Of a stretch of DNA of 38,098 nucleotides, positions 18,125 through 26,688 are shown piece after piece. How positions within the stretch are numbered: the first letter of the stretch is position 1; each line of letters opens with the position of its first letter. Under the pieces are notes generated by a model, which did not search any database, was not told where the DNA came from, and saw nothing but the letters and a program-made list of their open reading frames with translations. Source of the stretch: Paratrimastix pyriformis (Eukaryota > Preaxostyla > Paratrimastigidae). Position numbers and translations under genes: made by a program. The stretch is from NCBI GenBank assembly GCA_027972325.1, contig JAPMOS010000263.1, positions 1 through 38,098 of the forward strand, written 5' to 3'.

Positions 18125-19988
18125 TTATTTTTCAGCAGGGGTGGCCTCCTTGACCCCGGGAACGTCGGCGGGGGGACCAGGAGTGACTGGCGCTGGCCGC
18201 GCTTGTCCGGCCCGCTTGCGGGGCGCGCGACGCCCGGCAGGAGTGGCCTCTGGGGTGGCGGGAGTGGCCTCTGGGGCCGGAGGGACACGAGCCGGCATGG
18301 CAGCAGCCAGCTTCTCCATCTCGTCCCATGACTCCTCGGAAGTGTCGTCATCCAGCACGATCCGCCTGACCTTGTTTTGTGGGGGAACAAGCGTGTTCAT
18401 GATGGGCCTCGGGTGAGTCGGACGGGTGACCCGGGGAGCGGGAATGACGCATTCGTGGGTCGTGGCCGCGTCGACGTCGAAGGGGCAGAGGCCGCACTGG
18501 GACCACCCCCTCCGGACCATAACGGGCGTGGCAGTGCCTCCGAGTGCATCGAAGGCGGCCTCCAGCACCTGATGGAAGCGAGCCGGGCCATGGGCGAGTG
18601 GTTGGACGGTTGCACATGCAGGAGCAGGGCACAGACAATGACCCGGGCATCTACCTTCTCGCGGGCATCTTCCTTCTTGCGGGCTTTCTCCATCTCCTCT
18701 TCGATCACTTCGTAGCGGCGGTAGAACAAGCTCTTAAAGTCTGGAAGAACGTGAGCATACACTGCATTCGGTTGGGGTGGCCGACCTCGATTCACCGTCC
18801 GATCGAGGGGCTGCAAGAACGCGGTGCTGTTGGGCAGAAGGAAGAGGATGACCACGTGCTCGCTTTCCAGAAGGGGAGTCAGTCTCTCGACCGCCTCGGT
18901 GTGGGCCGCGTAGTTGTCCATGAGGAGGACGGCAGTCGCGTTGGCGTCGATGCCAAGCGTGGCCCGAACCTCTTTGACGTGGGGGATGAAGACCTTCGTG
19001 AGGTATTCCGCGAACAGGACGCTGTTGATCCACCCCGACTCGGAGCTGCCCAGGAAGGCGCCCTGGGCCGCTTTAGGGAGTGCGGGCTCCTTCTTAAGAT
19101 TGGCGAGGATGAGAGCCGGGGGGACCTTCTCTCCCGCGGCACTGCAGCCGAGGATCAAGGTGCAGTGGTGGAGCTACCGGGGGGGGAGCCGAAGGGATGG
19201 GGTCGAGGACCGGTGACGTCCAGACCTTTGGGGGTCGAGTCGCGGACGGTTTCGTCCCTCCGATGGTCACGGCAACCTTCTCATCGCCGGCCTTGCCCGG
19301 TTGAAGTGAAGTCTCGTCGACGTTGAACAGTAGCTCCGGAGCGGCGGCGCTCTCGATGGTGGGCCTGTTCTTGATCATCCATTCTTGGACCACGGAGAAG
19401 GGCAGACGGTGGCTCTGCCTGGAGATCGGACAAGGGACGTCAGGAGACAGGACGAGCCGACCTTTTCCACGTATCTGGGCTTCTGGAAGACGACCTCGCA
19501 CTTGGCCGCAACGGCCTTGACGGTGCGTTTGGCGAGGGCCGGGACTCGGGATACGTCCCCGGTAGGGCCCGTCAGCACCTCGGCGAGGATCTGGGGGACG
19601 TTGATTATGGTTGGCAACGTGAGGCAGACCATGTCCTTGAACTGCTTCTTGGTGATGCACTTTCCTGTGGTGGTGGGGGTCAGGGCGACGCGAGGGGGCG
19701 CAAAAGGGTCAAACCTGCCTGATTTTCCGCTTCCACCTTGTCGTGCAAGCGTGCGCACATTTCGGGAGTCACCAGAGGTTGCCTTCCGTTCACCCCTTCC
19801 TCGCGGCCGTTCGCCCTGGCGTCCAGAGCTCTGTAAACGGCCTGGGGGGTTTTTCGCACAAGAGATGCCGCATCTGGGACGGAACACTTCCCGTCCTTTA
19901 CGAGCTTAACTGCACGCGAAATTGGCTTAAGCTGACGGTACTCAGCAGTGAGAAGAAGCTTGCTTGGGCTGGGAGGCGGTTCTTCCAT
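18125..19988 (-). pseudogene. DDE_1-type (pogo-like) transposase, frameshifted
   Basis: The N-terminus (from 19988) starts MEEPPPSPSKLLLTAEYRQL and has a Psq/CENP-B-like helix-turn-helix (DAASLVRKTPQAVYRALDA). The first catalytic Asp is in LLFNVDETS (about 19318). The second is in LLMDNYAAHT (about 18918) and the third in LQPLDRTV (about 18804), 38 residues after the second. A typical C-terminal block (WSQCGLCPFD) and a Pro/Ala-rich tail end at 18125. The reading frame changes about four times: near 19690, between about 19450 and 19400, near 19200, and near 18570. The protein is thus not made in one piece. All three Asp residues survive. Assignment to the Tc1/mariner superfamily is firm; pogo is the best-fitting branch. 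Confidence 0.8.
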
Positions 19989-20002
19989 GTCCGGGTTTTT
20001 AA

Positions 20003-20030
20003 CCCGTTTCCGGGTTTTTCACCCCCACGT
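20003..20030 (-). repeat. Right terminal inverted repeat of the pogo-like transposon
   Basis: 28 bp ending TTTTTCACCCCCACGT, the reverse complement of 17951-17978, followed directly by the TA duplicate at 20031-20032. Confidence 0.9.
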
Positions 20031-20032
20031 TA

Positions 20033-21282
20033 ATTCTACCGGATTAATCTTCGAAAACTCAAACAATGTATGCAACTTCTCCGCAAATTCCAATACTGGT
20101 ACCTTCTGGACTCGTGGACTGCTCACTGCTGGCGGTAACTTAGCAAGTCCTAAAATTAGCTCAGTGGCATCTTCTGCAAATCTCGGACTTAAAATTGGAT
20201 TCAATGGAACTGTTGATAACGCCTGGGGTGCCTATATGTCTGCAACCACTTCATTTGACGGAACTACTGCATGTGTCGGATACGATTTCTCAGGACAAGC
20301 ACTTCGACTTAGGGCTTATAACAATGCTAACTGTGGTATACTATTCGAAAACAGTGACAATGTGACTAACTTCTCTGTCAATTCAAACTCTGGCGCATTA
20401 TTTGTACGGGGTATGGCTTCATTTCCTGGTGGCATTCGTCTTCCACAAAATGTGAACGGTTATCTCGTTAGTGACCTAAATGGATTCATCACGACTACAA
20501 GTAGCATTTGGCGTGCTGAAAATATCGCTGGAAAAAGTAACACTGTCGCTTCTATCACCTCAACTGGAAATAAAATCAACATCTCTGGTGATACTGACTC
20601 TGCTTTTTATACGGCTAACAACTCGAATTATGGCGTATCAATTTCTTCTGGTAGCGTGAACTGTATGAACTTTGGAGAAACTCGTATTACTTCGCCTCTC
20701 ATTCGTTCTACCACTCAATCAACTGGTGATTCTCTGCAAGTGTACATCGATTCCAATGGAAAAATGCATGTTCCTTCCTCATCTATTCGGTACAAATCAA
20801 ATGTTGTCGATATGGAAGACACTTCTTACATCTACAATCTTCGTCCTGTCAATTTTATCTTTAAAGATGACCCTAAAAGCACTAAGTGTTATGGACTTAT
20901 CGCTGAAGAATGCGCTCCTGTATGTCCTGATCTGGTATATTATAAAGATAACATTATCGAAGGTATCAGACAAGACAGACTGCCATTTATGCTGCTCAAT
21001 GAATTAAAACGTCTCAAAGTACAATGTGATTCAATCACTGCTGAAAATAGCTCTGTTACTGCTCGATGTGATTCATTAACAATTGAAAACGCTTCACTAA
21101 AAGCACAAATAGAAACATTGAAAACTGCTGTAGCGGAAATCAGACAGATGATTTCTGTTACTTTCGAAACGACTCAACCTTCATCAATTGACAATGGTAA
21201 GATGGCATTTTATGTCGCTGACGACTCTACACTGAAGGCTACATGGAAGATAAACAATGTACGACAAGCTACCAACATTTAA
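20033..21282 (+). pseudogene. Fibre/spike-like gene, C-terminal part with S74 intramolecular chaperone
   Basis: This part carries more Asn/Ser/Thr-rich beta repeats (NSTGLIFENSNNVCNFSA; NCGILFENSDNVTNFSV). The Peptidase_S74 chaperone domain follows at about 20780-21020, with SSIRYKSNVVDME, then NLRPVNFIFKDD, then CYGLIAEECAPVCPDLVYY. S74 domains fold fibre trimers and then cut themselves off. A coiled coil (about 21010-21150) follows, as usual for the trimerising stalk, and a short beta-like tail. The stop codon shares a TTAA with the convergent gene at 21279. The gene is separated from its first part by the DNA transposon. Confidence 0.8.
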
Positions 21283-21953
21283 GCAAAAAGAGACTTTGAA
21301 TTGTCTGCTTTCTTCTTCCCTTCTTTCACTATAAGTAGCTGTTTGCATGAGGCTGAGATTCCATAATGCTGCTTATCATCAACCCATACTTTAAGTTGGA
21401 CTATCATTTTAACTGTGCTACCTGGATTGACGGCTTTTCGTAAATCTTCGTTTGTTTGTATTGTTGTGTCCTGTTTTACCTCACCATCTTCATCTTTTCG
21501 GAAGACACTCGGATACAGTGTATCTGCATATCCAACTGCTACTTTATAGTAGCTCGGAAACTTGTCATTATCACTCGTCTTTGCAAATGATTTGTATTCA
21601 AATTCATCTGGTTTGCCTTCTTCAAAAGTACCATTCACAATGCTTTCCACATTGTTTTGACAGTACTTCTCGAGCTTGTCTATCATCTTCTTAAAGTCAT
21701 CGCCTACATTCTCAACTGGTAACCTGATGGTTTTAGTGTTCTCGTAAAAGTTCACTCCATAAGGTCCTAAGTCGATTTGTGGCGTCTGAACTAAGAGGTT
21801 ACTACCATTATGTTCAATGTGACACATCTTCATTGTCTTCTCTTGCTTCCTGGACGATTCAGATAAGGCTTCAATTGACAGCTTCTTAACTGTGAAATCG
21901 TTCGGAATGATCACAACTGGCATATCAGACTCAACAGATTGCTTGCTTGACAT
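21279..21953 (-). CDS. DUF5871-like protein, possibly single-stranded-DNA binding
   Basis: A 224-residue open frame starting MSSKQSVESDMPVVIIPNDF. Features recalling the NCLDV DUF5871 family include LLVQTPQIDLGPYGVNFY near residue 55, an FKKMIDKLEKYCQNN helix near 90, PGSTVKMIVQLKVWV near 180, and YGISASCKQLLIV near 200. The last pattern (a strand, a Trp, then Gly-Ile-Ser and Gln-Leu-Leu) is the most telling. Such proteins are suspected, not proven, to be viral single-strand DNA-binding or replication accessory proteins. It looks whole, with a TCTA box 24 bp upstream. The family assignment is from memory of the pattern. Confidence 0.45.
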   Translation of the reverse strand: MSSKQSVESDMPVVIIPNDFTVKKLSIEALSESSRKQEKTMKMCHIEHNGSNLLVQTPQIDLGPYGVNFYENTKTIRLPVENVGDDFKKMIDKLEKYCQNNVESIVNGTFEEGKPDEFEYKSFAKTSDNDKFPSYYKVAVGYADTLYPSVFRKDEDGEVKQDTTIQTNEDLRKAVNPGSTVKMIVQLKVWVDDKQHYGISASCKQLLIVKEGKKKADNSKSLFA

Positions 21954-21976
21954 TAGTGGTTATTATATACTAACTA

Positions 21977-21980
21977 TAGA
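21977..21980 (-). promoter_or_regulatory. TCTA box of the DUF5871-like gene
   Basis: On the minus strand the context is TTTTATCTATAGTTAGTATA, 24 bp before the ATG at 21953. An 18-base stretch including the box (21964-21981) is identical, in inverted orientation, to 80-97. Confidence 0.5.
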
Positions 21981-21981
21981 T

Positions 21982-22857
21982 AAAAATTTTTCTTAAAATA
22001 CCTTTACTGATTCAGTGATTATAATGAGTGCGCATTCTGATGAGATATTCCTCATTATATCATCAGTTGCTCTTGAATTATCATCTTAAAACACTCAGAG
22101 CTCAAATGATGAAACGCTGTTTTTTATCTCTTTGAAATAGAAGGTAAATCTGATTGATTTCTCTTTCAATTCATGTCAAAGCTGAGTAAATTTTCGCTTT
22201 AAAGGGCTCGGTGCTGAAATCAAATTTCATATTGTTTTATCATTTTGTCATACTTTTCCATTTTCTTAGAATCAATTATTTGAGCTGATTCAATCAAAAA
22301 GAATGCATCATTTACTTAAGATTGATGCATATTTAATGATCACTTTTGAAAAGCACTTTTGTCACAATTTTATTTTGAATGAAGAGATAAGCTGTTTCTG
22401 ATTGAATTCTCTTTCGTTTGATGCTTAAGATGATTGAATTGTTTGATTTGACAAAAATGGCAAAATAATTTCTGGGACAAAAAATGGAAAAAAAATTGAA
22501 AATGCATGGAGAATTCGCTTTTTGCCTCTAATTTCGTTTGTAGCTCGAATGAATTGATGCTTAAATCATTCCAAGCTGATTAAAATAAAATGCTCGTTTT
22601 ACTTAAAAAACATTGAGAAAAAAGATTTTGCTCTGAAGAAATCGATTTTTGCCTCAAATAACGTTTGTAGCTCGAGAAAATTAATGCTTAAATCATTCAA
22701 AGCTGATAAAATAAAATGCTCCTTTTCGATAAAATATAATGAGAAAAAACGATTTTGTTCTGAAGAAATCGATATCGTTTTGCCTCAAATATCAACGCAA
22801 GCTCAAAAAATTGTGTGTGAAAATCGATTGTCTCAGAACTCTCCTTTTATAACTACT
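21982..22857. other. AT-rich non-coding tail of the virus-like element
   Basis: No supported gene in about 870 bp. The sequence is very AT-rich with recurring words such as GAAGAAATCGAT, GCTCGA and TTGATGCTTAAATCATT. The last 340 bp hold degenerate tandem repeats (see 22520-22857). This may be the internal part of a terminal repeat region or a replication end, but no partner copy is seen at the left edge of the window. Confidence 0.5.
22520..22857 (+). repeat. Degenerate tandem repeat, about 130 bp unit, nearly three copies
   Basis: TTTTGCCTC starts at 22520, 22647 and 22778, each followed by a similar series: GTTTGTAGCTCG-like word, TTAATGCTTAAATCATTC-like word, AAAATAAAATGCTC, GAGAAAAAA and GAAGAAATCGAT. 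Spacing is 127 then 131 bp. The third copy is cut off by the GC-rich retroelement. Confidence 0.75.
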
Positions 22858-24081
22858 TTCCCGGAACAGGTGGAGTGACCTGATGCCCGCTTCCAATTCG
22901 AGCGGGTTTATCGAGCTGATGTCCTGCAGGTCCGTCACTCTCCACAACTCGTGTGCTGGGATGCCCTGCTCGATGCTCTGTGCCGGAGTCCTCAGCACTG
23001 CCCCCCAGCCCATCTCGGCTGCATCCGTGGTCAGGATCAGCTCTGCTGGTGGGGTCCGAAGTGGGGTGCTGGTGGGGTACTGTGCATGTTCCCACCACTC
23101 CAAGTCCCTGTGTGACTCCTCCGAAAGGGTCACCAGTGCGTGCCATCCCCCCTGCGCCTTGATCGCCGTGGACAGGTCGATGTTCAGGTTGCGCAGGTAC
23201 AAGCAGGCCGGGCGAATCGTCTCCCTGCATGACGACATGAACCCGATCACCGCTGCCAATGATTTGGCTTTGATGGTGGTGCACTGTTGGGTGTTGTGCG
23301 CCATCTCTCTCACCTTCTGTGCCTTCTCGGGTGGGAGTGAGAGTGTCATCGCTCGAGTGTCGAGGACAAACCCCAGGAACTCCAGCATTTGAACTGGTTC
23401 CACTTGGGTTTTGTCCCAGCTGATCTCGAACCCGAGTGAGAGAAGGTGACGAAGGAGTGCCAGTGTATGCAGTTTGGTCTCCTGTGGTGACCTGCCCAAC
23501 ACCAGGAGGTCGTCGATGTAGTGGACTACCAAGATGCCGTGTCTTCGGGCTTCCTTGATTGCCACTCTCATGGTCTTCGTAAAGATTCTGGGAGCCACAT
23601 TCAGGCCGAATGGGAGGGCTTGGAAGCGATATTCTGTGCCCTCCCATTCGACTCCCAGGTATTTCCGGTGAGGTGGAAAGATCGGGATGTGAAAGTACGC
23701 ATGCTTGAGGTCGATCTTGGTGGCCCACATCATGGGCTCCACCACGGCCCTCACCGTCTTCCACCCTCCATTTTGAAGGAGGGGCAGAAGATGAAGTGAT
23801 TCAAGGCGGTGAGGTCCAGGATCAACCTCCATTTCCCGCCGGGCTTGGGCCGCCCAAAAATGGGAGATCTCATCCCTTTGTCCGATCCCCCCTTGGATCG
23901 TTTTCAGTGCCGATATCCCAAGGTACTCCTGGACCACCGCCTCCAAGCCCAGTTTCTCCTCCCCCACCAAGTGGTAAGGGTCCCGGGACCACGTCCCCGG
24001 GTTGGGTGGGGGTCCCTTGAACGGGATGTGAAACCCTTCCGATACCACCTGTGCCACTTCCCGAGGTGGTCTGAGGGCCAA
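22858..24081 (-). pseudogene. Reverse transcriptase-RNase H of the truncated retroelement
   Basis: Reverse transcriptase motifs are clear: WATKIDLKHAYFHIPI, then FQALPFGLNVAPRIFTK, then the active-site HYIDDLLVLG, then MLEFLGFVLD. The RNase H region follows with LILTTDAAEMGWGAVL and SINPLELEAGIRSL. The LPFGLNVAP and YIDDLLV wording together with an attached RNase H of this type is characteristic of DIRS/Ngaro/PAT retroelements. The coding region is truncated at its 3' end by the junction at about 22858. Confidence 0.8.
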
Positions 24082-24251
24082 CCACTCCTCCCGGTGCCGA
24101 GCCAGCCTGCCTGCCAGTGGTCCCCGAGGTGGGTGCTGTGCCAGCAGCCGCCGTTTGGCCTGCTCCCGGTCCCATTGAGGGTCCAGTCCGAGAAGGAAGG
24201 GGTCCCTCCCCCCCAGGGGTTAGGCCGATCCTGCAGTTGCACCACCAGTGA

Positions 24252-25979
24252 GTGCCTTACGCCTCATTGATCCAGACCTGCGGAAGGCGGCGACTCAACG
24301 GGACAGTGCGCTGGCTCGGGCTACAGCAGGGGTGTTCTCCGCTATGCGCCCTCTACAGACTCTGGTGGCACTCGCCAACCTTTCGACGGCATCATCGCCG
24401 TCTGAGCTCTCATTCGAGGCCGCTCGAAAACCTTGGCATCCTGGCTCTGGATGCCCTCAAGGAAACGACGAGGACCCTTAGCGACCTCCGCCGGAGCGAG
24501 TGGCGCCCACTGTGCCGGCTGGAGGACGGGACGAAGATGCCCGAGGCCTGCATCATCGAGGCCAGCGAGCTGGAGGCTTTGAAGAACAAAGCCACGATGG
24601 CCACCGAGGCCAGGAAAAAGCCACTAAACCCGGGTCTGCCCATGGCCTCCTCTGCCACACTGTGTGTGGACACGGGCACTCCCAAAAACACCAAGTCAAA
24701 CAGCACGGACTACCTCTGGGTTATTCCAAAGTCAAGACGGCGCAAGAAAACCCACTTTCTGTCCCCAGAATTTTGTCTGCCCTCGGGTCCTCCGTTGGCG
24801 CACGCTTTTTTTCGACCAACCTCGTTGGCCTTATCATCACAGAGCCCACAACCAACTGGGGTCACAGAAGGCTCATTGGCATTCAATTCGGGTGCAGCCC
24901 CTTCTTTTCCTCGCTCCGTGGCTTTGTCTTGCCAAGAGACACGTTACAATCAACAAGAAGGAAAAGGTGAAGGGTCTGCTGCTCACCAACTCGCACCGCA
25001 CAATGCTGAAATACTCGATACTCATCAGTCTTTGGTCCGGGAAGCCAGTCCTTGTGGTGTCCCACTCGGCACAACCGTGGCTAAACTGGAAACAACTTCT
25101 GCACCAGTTCCACCGGCACCGGACGTATCAGCACCGGTGATCACACCCTCGCAGGCGTCGTCGCCAGCACTCGGAGAGGCAGTCTGTATGAGCCCTACCG
25201 CACAATCACTCTCACACTCAGAGCAGGACAAGGCAACGAAACCCGTGGGCCAGTCGGGGCAGGCCTGGGGGTCCAGTCCAGGCTCTGACGGGTCGATGGA
25301 GGGAACATCACCCAGGGAGACTCGCGGCATGGGAACACTTCCCGCCGGAACCCTCCGCGCGAGGACATTACCCCAGGTGAGGCAGGCATTCACCGGGGAG
25401 ACCCCCGAAGAGGGGCAGCATACGGTGCTGACAGAAGGACATGCGGAGGCGATCTCGTCGGGCGAGGGGTTTGTGAACCCGGGACGGACCGATACACAGT
25501 CAGAGGCGGTCACACTCCCAATGCGGGGACACGCGGGGAGGTCTGCGAGGCAGGGTCCCGGAAACACCCACTCACACGTTCCGCTAGCGTTGGCGGTGAA
25601 GCTCATGCACCTCAGTGGCGGAGGCAGCGACTCGCGTCCCCACCACCCCCTCCGGTACGGGTGCGGGGTGGGGGGACCAGGCGCCCTGGGGGTGGCGCCG
25701 ATAAAAGTAACCCCCAAAACGGCCAGATCAAATGGCAGGGCAAGACCTACCTGGCCCGGGAGTGGGACCAGAGCAAGGGAGGGCGGCAGCAGTCTGTCCA
25801 GCACACCCACACCACCCGTCATGCGCTCCCTCACCCCTCCGCCCCGTCTTGTCCCCGCTCTCCCCCCTCAACCCCGTCACGGGACCGGAGGAGGGTGCCA
25901 AGTCCCGGGAGGGCAGGCACCCAACTCGGGAACCCACTCACCCCCCACCCCTCAGGGGAAACTCTGCCTCACCCCATAA
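24252..25979 (+). CDS. Long open frame on the strand opposite the reverse transcriptase, function unknown
   Basis: A stop-free frame of 575 codons on the plus strand, between the minus-strand RT and the minus-strand gag-like frame. Residues 60-115 (ALDALKETTRTLSDLRRSEW, then ASELEALKNKATMATEARKK) look like a genuine helical, charged protein, vaguely like the gag-type segment of tyrosine-recombinase elements. The remainder is Pro/Ser/Thr/Gly-rich and low complexity. Minus-strand frames in the interval are much shorter. Some members of this class, such as the Kangaroo element of Volvox, encode one gene in reverse orientation. No recombinase motif is visible here. It might also be a separate insertion or non-coding. 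Confidence 0.35.
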   Translation: MPYASLIQTCGRRRLNGTVRWLGLQQGCSPLCALYRLWWHSPTFRRHHRRLSSHSRPLENLGILALDALKETTRTLSDLRRSEWRPLCRLEDGTKMPEACIIEASELEALKNKATMATEARKKPLNPGLPMASSATLCVDTGTPKNTKSNSTDYLWVIPKSRRRKKTHFLSPEFCLPSGPPLAHAFFRPTSLALSSQSPQPTGVTEGSLAFNSGAAPSFPRSVALSCQETRYNQQEGKGEGSAAHQLAPHNAEILDTHQSLVREASPCGVPLGTTVAKLETTSAPVPPAPDVSAPVITPSQASSPALGEAVCMSPTAQSLSHSEQDKATKPVGQSGQAWGSSPGSDGSMEGTSPRETRGMGTLPAGTLRARTLPQVRQAFTGETPEEGQHTVLTEGHAEAISSGEGFVNPGRTDTQSEAVTLPMRGHAGRSARQGPGNTHSHVPLALAVKLMHLSGGGSDSRPHHPLRYGCGVGGPGALGVAPIKVTPKTARSNGRARPTWPGSGTRAREGGSSLSSTPTPPVMRSLTPPPRLVPALPPQPRHGTGGGCQVPGGQAPNSGTHSPPTPQGKLCLTP

Positions 25980-25995
25980 CACGGCCCAGGGGGGC

Positions 25996-26553
25996 TCAGC
26001 TCGGGGGGGAGGGACAGTCCCTGCCCTGGTCTCGAAAGTTGGGAAACGCGCGGCCGACGTGAACAACGCGAGCGAATTCCTCTTGTGTCGGTGCTTCGTG
26101 TTGAAGACGATTGAATTGCAGCCCCAGCATCTGCAAAGTCTGTGCTTCTCTTTCTGGTAAGGTTGGAGGAGTCACCACCTTTTTTGTAGGGGCCTCCTTC
26201 GCGAAGATGTCCGGTAACTTGGCCGTTGGTTTGAAATAGATCTGTTGGAGAGTATCGAAGTAGTATTGTCCGACTTCCTCTTGATCTTGATCGCTTTCAT
26301 CTTCTTTTTCTTCAGGATTTGTTGCACCCAACAGAGAGCTGTCACCCTCCGCTCCAGTGTCGCCTTCAGGGTCAGGAGGTTGGGTTTGGGGGCCAGGGTT
26401 GGCCGGATGTTCAGGGTCAAGGGCGGGCCCCTGTTGCTGCTGGGTCTGTTGTTGTGGTGTTGCTTGTTGATCTGCTTGATCCATTCTTTGCCCAATAGGG
26501 ATGCGTCTTGAAGCGTGCGAAACGCAAAGGGCGGGTTCCACTATTCGTGTCAT
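25996..26553 (-). CDS. Gag-like frame of the truncated retroelement
   Basis: A 185-residue frame starting MTRIVEPALCVSHASRRIPI. Residues 28-75 are Gln/Pro-rich, and residues 75-110 are acidic (TNPEEKEDESDQDQEEVGQY). A better ordered stretch follows (YYFDTLQQIYFKPTAKLPDI; LPEREAQTLQMLGLQFNRLQ). Its place upstream of the RT on the same strand suggests the 5' gag-like gene. Identification is by position and composition only. Confidence 0.4.
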   Translation of the reverse strand: MTRIVEPALCVSHASRRIPIGQRMDQADQQATPQQQTQQQQGPALDPEHPANPGPQTQPPDPEGDTGAEGDSSLLGATNPEEKEDESDQDQEEVGQYYFDTLQQIYFKPTAKLPDIFAKEAPTKKVVTPPTLPEREAQTLQMLGLQFNRLQHEAPTQEEFARVVHVGRAFPNFRDQGRDCPSPPS

Positions 26554-26570
26554 CTGACATGGAATTTCTT

Positions 26571-26688
26571 TCTATTTGTGGTCAGTGCCGCTTTTTGCGT
26601 TGCCTGACGTGATGTCTATTTTCCTGGGGGTTTGGGAAGATGAAGGTCGTCGAGATTGATTACTCGTTCGCCGAGGCTCCGAGGCTGA
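26571..26688. other. Short junction between the two retroelements
   Basis: About 120 bp that match neither the reverse-oriented element to the left nor the second DIRS-like copy. Similarity to that copy starts at about 26689. No repeat or target duplication is seen. Confidence 0.4.

Larger units (their letters stand above)
17951..20030 (-). mobile_element. pogo-like Tc1/mariner DNA transposon inserted in the fibre gene
   Basis: This 2,080-bp GC-rich element has perfect 28-bp terminal inverted repeats (17951-17978 and 20003-20030, beginning ACGTGGGGGTGAAAAACC) and is flanked by TA on both sides. Beyond the perfect part the ends keep only partial similarity. One transposase gene is encoded on the minus strand. 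The composition contrasts strongly with the AT-rich gene around it, so it came from a GC-rich host background. The perfect terminal repeats suggest a fairly recent insertion, yet the transposase frame is disrupted, so this copy is probably non-autonomous. Confidence 0.88.
1..22857. mobile_element. Fossil Maverick/Polinton- or virophage-like element (main block)
   Basis: This AT-rich block carries the hallmark set of the Maverick/Polinton-virophage group: rve integrase, protein-primed DNA polymerase B, packaging ATPase, and many compact genes on both strands. Genes overlap or lie a few bases apart, as in viral genomes. Left end: no terminal inverted repeat is visible and the element may run past the window edge. 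Right end: it stops abruptly at about 22857, where GC-rich retroelement sequence begins. A 2,080-bp DNA transposon lies inside it. The element is broken, with about a dozen breaks concentrated in the integrase and polymerase; many other genes look whole. No complete major capsid or maturation protease gene was recognised. Age is probably moderate: motifs are intact, yet several younger elements have been inserted. Family assignment is firm; the choice between Polinton, virophage and polinton-like virus is not. Confidence 0.85.
22858..26570 (-). mobile_element. Truncated tyrosine-recombinase-type (DIRS/Ngaro-like) retroelement
   Basis: This GC-rich block begins abruptly at about 22858 and has a DIRS/Ngaro-style reverse transcriptase and RNase H on the minus strand. 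A gag-like frame lies at the far (5') end on minus, and a long plus-strand frame lies between. The RNase H end is cut at the junction with AT-rich sequence, and no tyrosine recombinase or terminal repeat is seen, so the element is incomplete. It is broken, with a few breaks. It differs clearly in sequence from the DIRS-like copies to the right. The left junction falls inside the AT-rich tandem repeats. Confidence 0.7.

Noticed and set aside
18544-19326. 260-codon plus-strand frame within the DNA transposon
   Set aside because: It is the reverse complement of the transposase catalytic region, where clear family motifs lie on minus; GC-rich DNA gives long antisense frames.
22520-22857. CRISPR-like array
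   Set aside because: Units are about 130 bp, degenerate throughout and without a repeat-spacer pattern; the setting is eukaryotic.
22684-22878. 64-codon frame in the tandem-repeat region
   Set aside because: It crosses the junction into GC-rich retroelement sequence and falls in repeats; chance frame.
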